This document shows, piece after piece, positions 32,102-43,799 of a stretch of DNA of 64,000 nucleotides. The stretch covers positions 4,278,001-4,342,000 of the forward strand of contig NC_070571.1 of NCBI RefSeq assembly GCF_026914185.1, read 5' to 3'. The position numbers and the translations under genes are program-made. Every line of letters begins with the position of its first letter. Within the stretch, counting starts at the first letter, position 1. This DNA is from Puccinia triticina (taxonomy: Eukaryota > Basidiomycota > Pucciniomycetes > Pucciniales > Pucciniaceae). The notes beneath the pieces are model-generated. The model searched no databases. It saw only the letters and a program-made list of their open reading frames with translations, and had not been told where the DNA came from.

Positions 32102-32831
32102 ATTGTCCCCCCAGGGGTTCTGGTTTCGTCCGCCCCCTCCCTGGAAGCCCCCTAGTTGCTTGATTAGGCCCCTCCTTGACGGCTCTTTCACAGAGTCTTT
32201 CACAACCGGCCCTTTTTTGCTTGTTGCTTTGGCACAGCTGGAGAGTCATCCATAGGGCCTTTGATTCTTTGTGTAGAGACTGTAAAATGAAGATGTGTCT
32301 GGTGAGAGTCGAACTCACGACCTCAGCTATGCTGAGACACATACTAGAGTGCTGCCTTTACCAACTAGGCTACAGACGCTTGTGGCTGCCAGCTGGGTGG
32401 TTGGTTGGTAGTGCTCATGGGTCGATCCGACAGCCCTCCATACTGTGGTGATACATCATGGTAGCAGACTAACAGACAACTCAACACTTTGGGGATATTT
32501 TCAATGGCTGCCTGTATTGTTCAAATTGTGTGCTCTTCTGTTGTGTTCTTTTTTAATTAAAAATACGCCAAAACTTAGATCTATGTTTCCACATTTGTGT
32601 GTATTTAATAAACTTGGATTACAACAAAAATATAGTTGACACAACAATTAAACATACACACAAGTTGAAGAATCCCCAAAGACCCAAAGGCCCTATGGAT
32701 GACCCTCCAGCTGTGCTGCAGAAAAAAGAAAAAAGGGCCAGTTGTTAGAGTAGTCCAGGAAGGGCCTCATATAGTGATTAGGGCTCCAAGGGAGGGGCTA
32801 GGACAGAACTAGATCCCCTGGGGGGACAAAC
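32102..32831. mobile_element. 730-bp inverted-repeat element carrying a tRNA-like gene
   Basis: About 165-bp inverted repeats: left 32102-32275, right 32672-32831. Both begin TTGTCCCCCCAGGGG and end inward near TCATCCATAGGGCCTTTG. The flanks TGGTGTCT and TGGTGTGA share 6 of 8 bases, consistent with a decayed 8-bp duplication. Long repeats of this kind are typical of Mutator-like non-autonomous elements (inference). The tRNA-like sequence lies just inside the left repeat. Confidence 0.75.
32294..32379 (-). tRNA. tRNA-like gene with long variable arm, isotype uncertain
   Basis: 86 nt. The acceptor strand GCGTCTG pairs with CAGACAC with one mismatch, and the discriminator is A. The A box TAGCCTAGTTGG, D stem GCC/GGC, T arm GTGAG-TTCGACT-CTCAC and B box GAGTTCGACTC are intact. 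CTCAGC-ATA-GCTGAG could be a long variable arm. The anticodon stem is weak (GCAC/GTGT) with loop TCTAGTAT; AGT after C-T would be a Thr anticodon, which does not fit a long variable arm. TTTT follows 7 bases downstream on the minus strand as a Pol III terminator. Either a diverged tRNA or a tRNA-derived Pol III unit. Confidence 0.65.
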
Positions 32832-33854
32832 TGGTGTGACTCACTCTCCTGTAAATAAACACGCGGGCCTTATGCCACCAGCTGTAAGAGTCCCGTTTGG
32901 ACTCTTCAGTGTCACTGAAGGCTGGATGGATGGCATGGAGAACGTTTCTCAAATTTTCTAGTGCCCAACTATGCTGAATTGCAGATAAGGATGGGCTAGC
33001 AGGGAGATATCAACATCTCTCAACAAGGGGAAGAGAAAGAGAAAGAAAAGAAACAACAGACAAACCTAGCAGGGAGAGATCAGCATCTCTAACAAGCTAA
33101 GAAGGCGGGGGAGGAACTTGAACTATATGGATCTCGCAGTGAGACTTGTGATATGTGTGTGACACCCTAGGAGGGGGTCTCACACCAGCACTTGCCACTG
33201 CGCACTGTACCACATGTCACTAAAACCCTGTTCATTAACATTCACCATTGCTACCATCACCATACCAACCCACCACCTTCCAGCCACATTCCCAACCAAC
33301 TGAGCTTGTTGTCCATTCACCGCTGATTTGTTCCTCCCCTCACCTGCATTCCTTGTCATCACCTCATATCTGTCTGCTGACATTACAATTTGTTGCAAAA
33401 ACGTTTCTCTTGGCCAATAGTATCTTCCAACCATACAGCTTCCGCACCGCCTCACTCATCCCACAGGAAAAAGGGAGAGCGGGTGGACTAAATTGGAGTA
33501 GGATGCGCAGTTGGATGCAGGATTGATGCAGAGGTGATCTGAAGAGAGGAGCTTGGGTGGATAGAGTAAGGGGAGTTGAAGGGAAGTTGATATTTGGAAA
33601 AGATGCAAGCCCCAGTCTTTTTGTATCAAACAAGGTGGACAAGCGTAGTAATCTTAATAATAATTTTCAATGGAACTATCCAAGCCATGAGCCTAATGGT
33701 CCTGTTGGATAGCAAACTACCATGTAATTTTTGGAATTATGCATTCCTATGGGCCTGACACATCCTCAACCAAATACCAAACAATGCCAGTGGAAAAATA
33801 ATGCAGTAAAAGGAAATTTTTGGCATCAAACTGCAATTTGATTCTTTCTGGTGT
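32832..33854. other. No gene recognised
   Basis: Contains two loose copies of CTAGCAGGGAGA.ATCA with CATCTCT at 32995 and 33066, a purine-rich tract, and small frames only. Confidence 0.4.
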
Positions 33855-34880
33855 GAGAATAAAGGCTGGTTGGTCAGTGGAAATGTCCGCTAACCGCCCT
33901 CTTCAAGAATATATGTGTCCAGGCTGAGTGATTATTGGTGTCTTGGCTCCACACTGCTACTATCCGCTAGCCTTCAGCGCTCCTCTCTGAGCCTGATCTA
34001 TAGTGTAGTAATCCGCAAGTGAATAAAGCTCTGCACTCCACAAGCACAGAATCCGCAAGTAATCCCGTAATTAAAGATAAGGTCATGTAAAACTCTCCTA
34101 ATACTCTAGTACGTCCATAAGTGTAAGTACAAGGATGAGTAATCTGTAAGATGATAGGATAAGGAAGAAAGAAGAGAGAAGAGAAACTGTGAGCCTCCAC
34201 GCGCATTGCCGTTCCCACCCAATCCCGCACTAGTCCGTCAGCTCTGCTTGCTTTCTGCATGTCATTTTCCCAGACTCTGCTCCTCTCCAACGCTTTAACT
34301 CCCACCATCCTCTGTCTAGCCCCCGTCAGTCAGTCTCTCACCACCGCCTCCGCCCCAGTTCCACCCTTTCAGTGGAACCAGCTTTGGCTGCCATGGCTCA
34401 CCTGCTGATGCGCTGCTGCTACCAGTCCACGTGTGTAGTCAGCCGTAGTCCAGTCCTGTCTTTCCGCTCCGGTCCGAACACCCAATCCGAAATCCGCAAT
34501 CTGCAATCCGTGCATTCCATCCGCGCGCGACTTTCCATAAGCTTTCTTAGCATTCTTTCTGAAATCATCTTCAGTGCTTATGTCACCGGAATGCACTCTG
34601 CCTGAGCCGCTCTGGCATTCCTGCCCGCGCTATCTCCAAGTGGAAATTCTACCACGCATGCCCATATAAATCACTACACTGGAACTTTTGTAGCTACACC
34701 TACCTCCATGTACCACTGGAAAAACACCTGAAGCTACACCACAAGCCATTTGCAGACAAGTTATTGGTACAAGAATAAAAGCTGGTTAGTGGCAAGAAAT
34801 GACCCTTTTCTGCCTTCTTCAAGAATATATATATGTGTCTGGGCTGAGTGATTATTGATGTCTTGGCTCCTCACTGCTAC
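33855..34880. repeat. Dispersed direct repeat (about 110 bp) at both ends of this interval
   Basis: 33855-33960 and 34768-34880 share GAATAAAAGCTGGTT, CTTCAAGAATATAT, GGCTGAGTGATTATTG and TGTCTTGGCTCC. The AATAAA near the start and the arrangement recall LTR 3' portions, but no LTR pair or coding region could be defined. The DNA between is non-coding to my eye. Confidence 0.55.
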
Positions 34881-35955
34881 ACAACGGGGCGCCTTTCTGC
34901 AAATGTGCTATATCCCGTGGATGTTTCTGATTGAGAAGCATCCAGAGGATGTCCAGGAAGCATCCAGCGGACGTAACATGCACTGAGCATTACTCAGAAA
35001 TTTCCAGAAGCGTCCAATTGATGCTTGGCATTCAAAACCATTGATTGGACATTTCAAATTTCCGTCCATTGGACACTCCCAATTTAGAATGTCCAATGGA
35101 CATCTTGCCAATCCAAAAATTCAAGCATCCATCAGATACTTGGTTTAAAGGATAAAGGGGCTACAGTAGTAGCAGAGGAGAATGTTCACGGCAAACTTAC
35201 AGTTTATGGGCGGTGAATGGTCTGGGGGATCTTTTTCTGAGGGCCAAATAGGCCTCTATTTATAGAGGGGACTTCAGTGGGCGTAAACACTGAGTCCTTT
35301 TCTCCCTATGGGAGTATCCAGGGGTGTAGCCGTGAAAAGGGCTTGGCTGTGGGTAATTTAATTGTATTGTAATAGACTAATTTCCCTGACTCTGTCACAT
35401 GACATGTTTATAACCAATTGTCATGTGAAAGAGCTTCAGTAGAAGTCTACATAATACTTTCACGGGGTATTTTTACACAAGTAATATTACTCATTAATGT
35501 ACAACAGTTTAATTTTATGTACATTGTTTGTTTTACTAAATTTATGTATGTAATATTATTTTTGGGTGCTTTCTGGGGCCAATTCTTATTTATACAATTA
35601 GTACATGAAGGAATAGGAATAAGGGGGTAGTTTAAGTGGGTAACCCCCGCTAATTTATGATGAGGAATCTGATTCTGCAATAATAATTTAATAATTATTA
35701 TTATTTACTAAGTTATTGCAGTCTTTTGGATACTTGATGTATCTCTAAGGCTGACAACTAGTAAGTAAGATGATAGGAAAAAGAAAAGAGAAGAGAAACC
35801 ATAAACCTCCCCCCCCCCCCCCCCCCCACGCACATCTTGGTTCCCACCCAATTCGGCAGATCCAACACTTTTGCGCAATAGTCCATCATCTCCGCCAAAT
35901 TACCCCCACATCATTGTCCCAGGCTCCACTCCTCTCCAACACTTGACCTCCCATT
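34150..35955. repeat. Related pyrimidine-rich segment pair (34150-34310 and 35765-35945)
   Basis: Both segments share TAAGATGATAGGA, AGAGAAGAGAAAC, CCCACCCAATYC, AGTCCRTCA and CTCCTCTCCAAC in the same order and orientation, so an old direct repeat spans this region. A C-run of about 20 bases at 35808-35827 interrupts the second copy. Between them, 34890-35150 has GGATG/CATCC dyads and 35390-35720 is very AT-rich. Confidence 0.55.
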
Positions 35956-36379
35956 CAACACTGGGAAGTTACGCTATCCAGGTTGCTTGGATGTCATTTA
36001 GTTATCCAGTCCTAAGTGGTGTGAAAAACAACATAAATAGACTCTGTGGGTGTCACAAGAAAGCTTAAATGTTTCTCAACATGATGGGACCTAATTTCTT
36101 CCAAGAAATTCATGTTTTTGCTTTTGAAATATCACTTTTGTCATCAAAAATGAGTTATCTAGCCTAAGTTACCCAGATAACTAATTTTTGGTCACAAAAA
36201 TGATACTTCAACATCGAAAATAGGAGTTTCTTGGAAAAACTTAGGGCTCATCTTGTTAAGCAAAATTAAAACTTTCTTTTGACACCCACAGATTCAATTT
36301 ATGTTGTTTTTCACACCACATAGGACTGGATAACTAAATGACATCCAAGCAACCTGGATAGCGTAAATTCCCAGTGTTG
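35956..36379. mobile_element. MITE with CAAC...GTTG ends and 7-bp TSD TCCCATT
   Basis: Long inverted repeats (about 110 bp well matched) start CAACACTGGGAA; identical TCCCATT flanks are at 35949-35955 and 36380-36386. Extension to 8 bp fails (C against T on the left, T against C on the right). The interior is AT-rich with internal dyads; no coding sequence. Confidence 0.92.
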
Positions 36380-36452
36380 TCCCATTCTTAAGGCTAATTT
36401 CATTGGGCATTTGCATTGTGATAACCAATCTGCTGTCAAGGTGTCTACTGAC

Positions 36453-36911
36453 AACAGTGGGTCAGCTACGCTACCATAGCTGTTAGCGTAGCGTAGCGCA
36501 GCGCAAATGCACTATTTTTTAGTGTAGTGTTAGCGCAACCGCGCACATCTGCGCTAACGCTACGCGCACAGGGTGCAAAGCTATTTTAGCTTTTAGCGTA
36601 GTGTTAGCGCAGATTTGCGCAATGGCGCTATTGCTAAGCACGCAGGGCGCAAAAGAGCGTTCGATACGCTGCACTACAGCGCTTTTTGAGGCAAAAAAGG
36701 CCTTGTTTCCGCTAAAAGCGCCTTAGCGCAACGTAGCGCAGCGTAGCGGCTGTAGTATAGTGCTAACGCTAAAAGAAAATTGGCGTGCTGTTAGCGCAGC
36801 GTAGCGGCGCTAACAGCGCGCTAACGCTATTCAAAAAAGGCCAGCGCTTTTTGCCGCTACACTAAATGTTAGGGCTAAAAGAGCGTAGTTTAGCGTAGCA
36901 GCCCACTGTTG
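36453..36911. mobile_element. MITE with CAAC...GTTG ends and 7-bp TSD CTACTGA
   Basis: With the C at 36452 counted as the first base, the ends are CAACAGTGGGTCAGCTACGC and, from the right, CAACAGTGGGCTGCTACGCT. CTACTGA lies at 36445-36451 and 36912-36918. The interior is almost entirely AGCGTAGCG/CGCTAACGCT dyads. It lies 72 bp from the element at 35956. Confidence 0.88.
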
Positions 36912-37102
36912 CTACTGACAAAGCTTCTAACAAACAGACCCAAAATTCAGATCAAGATTTCTATATTGCTAATGAGGCACTGTTTCAGAAAAAGACAGCG
37001 CTGAACTGGGTAGGTACAAGAGACCAGATAGCTGAAATTTTGACTAAGAATCAGAAATTTCCTCAAGACTGCGGACCTAGTGTTAAAAATTTTCTTATTA
37101 TT

Positions 37103-37402
37103 TGTTGAGGTGTAGGGTTGTAGTTCTGTTTTGTTTCTGCTTCCAACCTGTCTTCTCACTTTCACATTCTGTGACATGTCATGTAGTGTAGTCTAGTCAC
37201 CTGGGCAGCAGACGTGGAAGGCTTTTCCTCATCCTTCCACGAACTCATCTGCGCTGCGTTCTGCTGTCCCAGGTGAGCTTTTCCTTTCTTCTTCTCCTTT
37301 TTCTTTCTTTCTCAGCTTTCCTTGTTTTCTCATGATGCAATGAAACTCATCCTCTCACAAACTCATCTGCGCTGTGTTCTGCTGTCCCAATTCACTGCAA
37401 CA
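37103..37402 (+). repeat. 5' LTR of Copia A
   Basis: Contains an internal near-duplication of ACTCATCTGCGCTGYGTTCT in two contexts (about 37248 and 37362). Confidence 0.93.
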
Positions 37403-37417
37403 GGTTATGAGACCCAG
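37403..37417 (+). promoter_or_regulatory. Primer-binding site of Copia A
   Basis: GGTTATGAGACCCAG is complementary, except for one base, to the anticodon arm of initiator tRNA-Met (CTGGGCTCATAACC), suggesting half-tRNA priming as in Drosophila copia. Confidence 0.7.
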
Positions 37418-37506
37418 TTGCCTCTAGCTCGTGCACATTAAATACCAGATTACTTAGTTCGTGATTCATCCAAAGGATCAACCACTCTTTCGCTCCATCA
37501 GCACTG

Positions 37507-39738
37507 ATGTTGACCAGCGATTCCACCGTAAAATTTGCTCTGCCTCACATGGAGCTCACATCACACCCGGCACTAAAGATCTCTGGGGTCGAACCACTCA
37601 AGGCCCCAAGTGAAAAATCAAACTATCTCGACTGGTCCGTGGTACTTGAAATTCATTTCAACGTGACTGGAGTTGGCTATATCATTGAGACTCTTCCCCA
37701 AGGCACTGCACCTACTCGACGACCTACCCAAGCGCAGGATAATCTGGCCATATGCTTGGTCATCTCCCGCACGGTCGAGCCAGTCAACCTCCGCTATATC
37801 CAACTTTTCAAAGACGATGCAAAAGGGATGTGGGAGGCCTTGAAAGAGGCCCATCAAGACTCTGCCTCCGGAGGAAGGATGTACTGGCTTCAAAAACTAA
37901 CCACTGCCCGCATGACCGGCAATGATGTCGATGCTCACATTGATCAACTCCAAGGCTATGCTGAGCGCCTCAACGCGGTTGTCACTCCTGCCACCCCCCT
38001 CACTCCGGACAACATACATGCGACCTCCCTGTTGAACTCTCTTCCTTCCAACTGGCACCCCTGCATGTCCGCTCTCATGAATGAGAGCCGTATCTTGTCA
38101 ACCAAGATTGTGTCGGCTCTGCGTCAAGAATCCCTTTGTCGTAAGGCTCGTCTCAAGGAGGCTCAACTTGTCAAATCAGTCGCCCGCGCCAATGAGTCGA
38201 ATGACCGCAAGCCTTGTCCTCCCTGGAATGGTGCCCTCTTCTGTACTTTCTGCAACATCAATGGCCACAAACTATTGGCCTGCGAGAGTGCAGCTCGGAT
38301 CCTCACAGAGCACAAGCAGGGCCGTCGACCTGATTCGTCACACGGGACTGATCGCCACCGCCGCCATGGAAACCGCAGAGGTCGCGCAGGACCGAAGCCT
38401 CAAGCCAAAGCAGGAAAGACTACGGTCGTTGAGCTTGGAGGGGGGGAAGACAATGACGACTCCGACTACTCGGGCTCGGATGACGGCCACTCTTCTCACC
38501 ATCCAGCCAGAGCAGGCAATGCGGTCGTTATCGCTGAGCATACCGCAAATGCCAGCTCCATTGCCCAGCGCAATGCAAACCTTGAATTGGGATGCTCTAA
38601 CTGTATGACGCCGTATGCAGAGGCCGTCTCCAGCATCAAACCAGACCATACCGCAATTTGCCTTGCCGATCACTCAAAAGTCTCTGCTACTCATCGTGGC
38701 ACTTCGACTCTTCCGCTTGACACACCAGTCTCAGTACCCACCCTTGTTGTTCCCAATCTTCACAAGCCTCTGTTGTCAATAGCAGCCATGTGCGACGCAG
38801 GTCTGACCTGCATCTTCAACAAGAACAGCTGTGACATCTTCCAGTCTGGCTCTGTTGGGGTACAAGTCAACGCCGTTGGCCGAGGATACCAAAAAGGAAA
38901 TCTATATTACCTTCCATCCAACAAGGTAACATCTCTCTCTACATCCACCCACTATCAGTCTTCCGTTGACACCTCTCTTCTGGGGTATCATCACCGCCTA
39001 TCTCACATAGGCCTCCGGCCCCTGAAGCGCCTTTTGAAGATCAAGAACATCAAACCATCAATCATGAACGAGATCGATGTTCAGCAATGTCCTGTGTGCG
39101 TGCAATCCAAAATGCACCGTTTATCCTTCAAATCTTGTTCCGCATATCAATCTGATCAACCCGGCAAACCTATACACTCCGACGTTGGATCATTAGAGGT
39201 CCAATCCAGAGAAGGGTACAAGTACTTTGTAACCTTCATCAATGATTTCTCCAAATTTGTTTCCTTCTTTCCGATGAAATCAAAATCAGACGTGTCTTCC
39301 TGCTTCAAAATTTTTTGTGCCCACTTTGAGCGAGATGGAGCGCACAAAATCCTTGCACTGCGCTCCGATAACGGTGGTGAATACATGTCATCTGAGTTTT
39401 CTTCCTACCTGGATCAAGCTGGAATTTCACACAAGCCCGGGCCTCCGCATTCCCCCAAGCTAAACAGTGTTGCAGAACGGACGAATCAAACCATAGGGAA
39501 CCTAATCCGTTGTTTCCTTCTGAGTGCAGGCCTTCCCAAATTCTTTTGGGCGGATGCTCTCCGCCACGTGTCTTTCTCTCTAAACTCTGTCCCGTGCTAC
39601 ACCCCAGCAGGTTTCAAGCCACCAAACGAGGTCCTGGACAAACCGCTTGTAAATTTGTCATCCCTACATCCATTTGGTTGCTTGGTTTGGTACAAGGTTC
39701 CAGAAGCGGATAGGAAGAAACTCGACAAGAAAGGCTGA
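37507..39738 (+). pseudogene. Copia A Gag, protease and integrase
   Basis: 743 codons from ATG 37507. Gag (about 1-280) ends in a zinc knuckle CTFCNINGHKLLAC. The protease region has LELGCSNCMTP where Copia C has IDSGCSISMTP, so the catalytic Asp-Ser-Gly is lost. The integrase follows: the HHCC-type region with VQQCPVC, then the catalytic Asp in HSDVGS, Asp in RSDNGGEY and Glu in NSVAERTNQT. The frame continues to RT but meets TGA at 39736, TGA at 39781 and TAA at 39958, all explicable by C-to-T change. Confidence 0.93.
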
Positions 39739-41928
39739 TCAGCAATACTCCTCTCCTATCTGGGAGACGGAAACGGGTGTTGAGTATGGGATTTGGAAAG
39801 GAGGTCCGTCATAAAAACTCGAGACGTCCTCTTTGACAATCTCTCCTTCGACCCTTACGGTGCTGAGCTGAAACGTGAGCCATCACCTGTAGCTGTGGAA
39901 CTACCTTGGCCCATTCGATCTTCACCTCCTGCTCAACCGCACTGTCAACCTCCCAAATAAATCCTGGGACCTGATCCCGTGTCTGAAAATCTACCGCCAC
40001 TGGATATTCCGTTGAAACCAAGATTTGACCGTTGTCTAACAGCATCTATTCATGCAGTACCGGCTCAGCGACCCTCTTCGCCAGTTTTATCTCATATGGT
40101 CCCTTCCGCTCCCCCTCCCTCCCCCAGTTCCCCCTGCTCTCCTCCTCCCCCTCCTCCCCCCTCCCCCTCCCCTCAAGCTTCTCCCTCATCTCCTTTGGTT
40201 CCCCAAGCTCCTACACCTCTGGCCCCCTCCTCTCAACCTCACTCTTTGATTCCAGCAGCGGCCGTTCCTCCACCACAGACTGCGGCTCTTAGGAACCCTT
40301 CGCCTCCAGCTTGTCGCTCCGGCCGTCAGAGGCGCGCTCCAGATCGCTACGGTACATGGTCAAAATCTGCATCAGCCGCTGATGAAGTCGACACCCCTAA
40401 AACCTGGAAACAGCTGCTGCGCTCACCAAACAAAGCTAAATGGCTGAAGGCGGCTGACGACAAGTTTGTCTCTCTTCTCGGCATGGACACCTGGCGATTG
40501 GTCCCTCGTCCGGCCAAGCGTAAAATCATAAAGTCCAAGTGGGTCTTTAAAATTAAATGTCGGCCCAACCATTCAATCCAAAAGCTAAAGGCAAGATTAG
40601 TTGCGATGGGGTACACCCAAGTCCACGGCGTAGACTACGACAAAGTTTTCGCACCCACCCTTCGGCAGGAAACCCTCCGCTTGATTCTGAGCTTATTGGC
40701 AATCAAGCAGTGGAAAGGCAGGCAAGTCGACTTTAAAACCGCCTTTCTGAACGGCCGTCTCGAAGAGCCTGTCTTTATGGAACAACCTCCGGGGTTTGAA
40801 GACCCAGCGCACCCAGACTGGGTCTGCGAAGTTCACCGTTCAATCTACGGCCTGAAGCAGTCCCCGTGCGAGTGGAACAAGGGGCTGCATGATGGCCTTC
40901 TACAGGCAGGTCTTACTCAGTCTTGTTACGACCTTACCTTATACTTCACCGTAAGGGACGGCAATCTTGTTGGTGCGGTCACGGTCCACGTGGACGATCT
41001 GGCAATTGTAGGGGAGCCGCTAGTCGTAGACTCACTCATTACCTTGTTAGGTAAACGTTTCAAAATAGGAGCGGACGAGGAGCTCCATCACTTCTTGTCA
41101 ATGAAGATTGAGCGCGACTTTGACAACAAGGCAGTCTACCTTTCCCAGCCGCACTATATCACCGACATGCAGAAACGATTTCTAGTCGAACCCCCGATCT
41201 CAGTCCGTACTCCTACCGATTCCGTTTTCAAAGATCTAGTACCCCGCAAAGCAGGCAAGAAATTGTCCCCCGGTCCTTACCCCCAGCTGGTTGGTGCTCT
41301 TCTCTGGGCATCTCAATGCACGCGCCCGGATGTGTCCTTCACAATCAACAGACTCTCTCAGTTTCTACAGGACCCCTCAGAAGCTCACTGGCGCGCAGCT
41401 GTTAGGGTACTGCACTACTTAATCTCTACCCAAGACCTTCGTCTGCGACTTGGAGGTTCCCTGACCTGCTCTGGTTTCTCGGATTCGGACTGGGCTGAAG
41501 ACCGCCATGAAAGGAAATCAAAATCTGGATACACCTTCCGCCTCGCTGATGGCGCTATCTCCTGGAAATCTCGGAAGCAAGCCACAATTTCACTCTCCAG
41601 CACAGAGGCTGAGTACAAAGCCATGTCCAACTCGTGTAAAGAAGGACTATGGTTAAGGTACATTTTGACGAAACTCAAATTTCGCCCGTGCTCTGCAATC
41701 CCTCTTCATGTTGACAACGCCGGAGCAGAAGCGCTTGCAAAGAATCCTGAGCATCACGCGCGCACCAAACACATCAACGCTTGGTATCACTTCTCACGTG
41801 AATGTGTCAAAAGCGGGAAGATCACGGTACTCCATGTCTCAACAAGAGACATGCTTGCAGACATGTTAACCAAGCCTCTCAACCGGGTTCTTCTGGAGGA
41901 ACATTGTGCGCGCTTTGGGGTAGTCTAG
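39739..41928 (+). pseudogene. Copia A reverse transcriptase and RNase H
   Basis: Same frame as the upstream ORF after the stops. A Pro/Ser-rich linker precedes RT: KSKWVFKIK, RLVAMGYTQ, QVDFKTAFLNG, YGLKQSP and the active site VHVDDLAIVG. RNase H has SDSDWAEDRHERKSKSGYT, STEAEYKAMS and LHVDNAGAEAL, then ML-TKPLNR. The reading frame 39979-41928 is intact and ends 92 bp before the 3' LTR. Only the upstream stops prevent polyprotein synthesis. Confidence 0.94.
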
Positions 41929-42020
41929 TTATTCTCTTTTTTTTTCTTTTTCTTTTTTTTCTCTCTCCATTTCTTCTGTTTTCTTTTGTTTTCCTTTTTC
42001 AGGTTCTCAGCAAGGGGGGG

Positions 42021-42320
42021 TGTTGAGGTGTAGGGTTGTAGTTCTGTTTTGTTTCTGCTTCCAACCTGTCTTCTCACTTTCACATTCTGTGACATGTCAT
42101 GTAGTGTAGTCTAGTCACCTGGGCAGCAGACGTGGAAGGCTTTTTCTCATCCTTCCACGAACTCATCTGCGCTGTGTTCTGCTGTCCCAGGTGAGCTTTT
42201 CCTTTCTTCTTCTCCTTTTTCTTTCTTTCTCAGCTTTCCTTGTTTTCTCATGATGCAATGAAACTCATCCTTCCACAAACTCATCTGCGCTGTGTTCTGC
42301 TGTCCCAGTTCACTGCAACA
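42021..42320 (+). repeat. 3' LTR of Copia A
   Basis: Direct copy of 37103-37402 with about five differences, mostly transitions. Followed by the TTATT duplication. Confidence 0.93.
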
Positions 42321-42540
42321 TTATTTTGGTTGCATTATCTCTATTTGTTTTCTCTTACTTTTGTTCTGTGTCTCCCCCAGTCCAATAGCTGCACGCACAG
42401 TGGCCTCTGCGGCAAGAAGGGAGGTGGTGTGACATAGATGTCACACACATCTCCTGGACTTGCCGCAGCACGGCCAGTACTCCTCATCCCAGGACAATCC
42501 TGGGTTGAGGAACACTACAACGTTGAGCCTACAGTCTTTG

Positions 42541-43577
42541 TGTCAGGCTTGGTGATGCCAAGAGTATGAATACTCCTCTAGCTACGCCGGCAACAGAGAA
42601 CGGTGTGATGTAGCGCGCAGCAAATGCGCGGTAGAAGTGCGAAGTAGCTTAGGATAAGCTACTTCTAATGAAACAAAAAAAGAGGTTAACGGAGGGGCCA
42701 GGGGCGCCTGGGGTGGTTTAGTGCCCTCCGCGGTTCTTACAGGGCCTGCGCACGAAATGCGCAGGGGTTTTTGTGTCCTGTGACTTCTGGGGCCCTTGGA
42801 AAGGGGGTAGTTGCGCGATTACTCGCACCCAGCAGATAGTTTGGGATAAAATCCCGATAGAAAAGGGAAAAAACACAGACTTACTCTCAGTGAGGGTCTG
42901 CGGTAAAAAAGACTACCAATTCAAGTAAACCGAGGTCAAGGCAAGGTCCGGCTGGGGCACAGGTCAATTAGACAAGGGCGAGACGGGCAAAGCTTCGAAG
43001 TGGTTATAAATGTATCTGGGGGACCTTTAATCACCCAAAGGCCCCCATTTATATAGACAAGCTACAACCGGTAGGGTTGTAGCTCTATGTGGTTACGCTT
43101 CCTTCGGCTCTTCAGCCGGAGGAATAGCGCGTTGACAGGAGCTTCCAAGGATTCTATGATCCAAGTCGCTCCTGTCAGTCATCTATTGGAGATGACGGAT
43201 TCTCTCCTCAAACCAAGGGATGTTTTCCTGTTCATCTGCGGCTGGAGATGTACAGTAGTTCACTTTATTATTACACTCCTCCGGCCTTTTTCACATTGAT
43301 TCTTTGGTTGATGTTTCTCCTAGTTTGATCAAACTGGAGAATGTCTTGCGACCCGTTCTCTTGGCCTGAGAGCGGGTTTTTAACCTGTTCAATGCTTTTG
43401 TCCTCCGGCCGATTCCTTTGGCGGGAGTTCCGTCACTCACTCCTTAGGTCGTAGTCGCTAAGGCCGGGTAGTTTTAGCGACTGCTTGGTGCTCTGCGCCG
43501 CAGTTTAGTATGTAAATATAATGGCACAGCTAGATTCGTTAGCCGGGCTCTAACTTATTGTAGTAGCCCGGCTGACA
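42541..43577. mobile_element. Solo LTR, 1037 bp, TSD CTTTG
   Basis: Starts TGTCAGGC and ends GGCTGACA (TG...CA with inverted TGTCAG tips). CTTTG flanks both sides (42536-42540 and 43578-43582). A TATATAAAT box read on the minus strand near 43051 suggests minus orientation. No coding sequence, so it is the recombination product of a full LTR element, family unknown. Confidence 0.85.
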
Positions 43578-43799
43578 CTTTGAGCCAGCCATACCTGAAT
43601 ACTTTTCACTAAGGCTGTAACCCAAACCCATGCCCCAAAGTCCAGGGTTTGACTCAGTGAGATGGCCTTTGGCAATGCCCCAAAAGATTTTAAACTGTGA
43701 GAAAGCAGATGGGCACTACGGTGTCCCAATGCAATGACGGTTAGCTACTGTTGCTTCTGGTTCTGGTTCTCCAAATGGGCGATGAAGAGAAACCATTTA

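Larger units (their letters stand above)
37103..42320 (+). mobile_element. Copia element A (complete, TSD TTATT)
   Basis: 300-bp LTRs (37103-37402 and 42021-42320) start TGTTGAGG and end GCAACA. They differ at about 5 positions, so the insertion is fairly young. TTATT flanks both ends. The primer-binding site GGTTATGAG follows the 5' LTR; the polypurine tract AGCAAGGGGGGG precedes the 3' LTR. The domain order protease, integrase, RT, RNase H places it in Copia/Pseudoviridae. Three in-frame stops inactivate it. Confidence 0.95.

Noticed and set aside
32294..32379. Firm assignment as tRNA-Thr(AGT)
   Set aside because: The anticodon stem does not close properly and the possible long variable arm contradicts Thr; isotype left open.
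35418..35680. Mitochondrial DNA insertion
   Set aside because: The stretch is AT-rich with hydrophobic translations, but no mitochondrial protein motif could be recognised.
36953..37177. Coding sequence just upstream of Copia A
   Set aside because: The short minus-strand frame spans the LTR boundary; no homology or start context.
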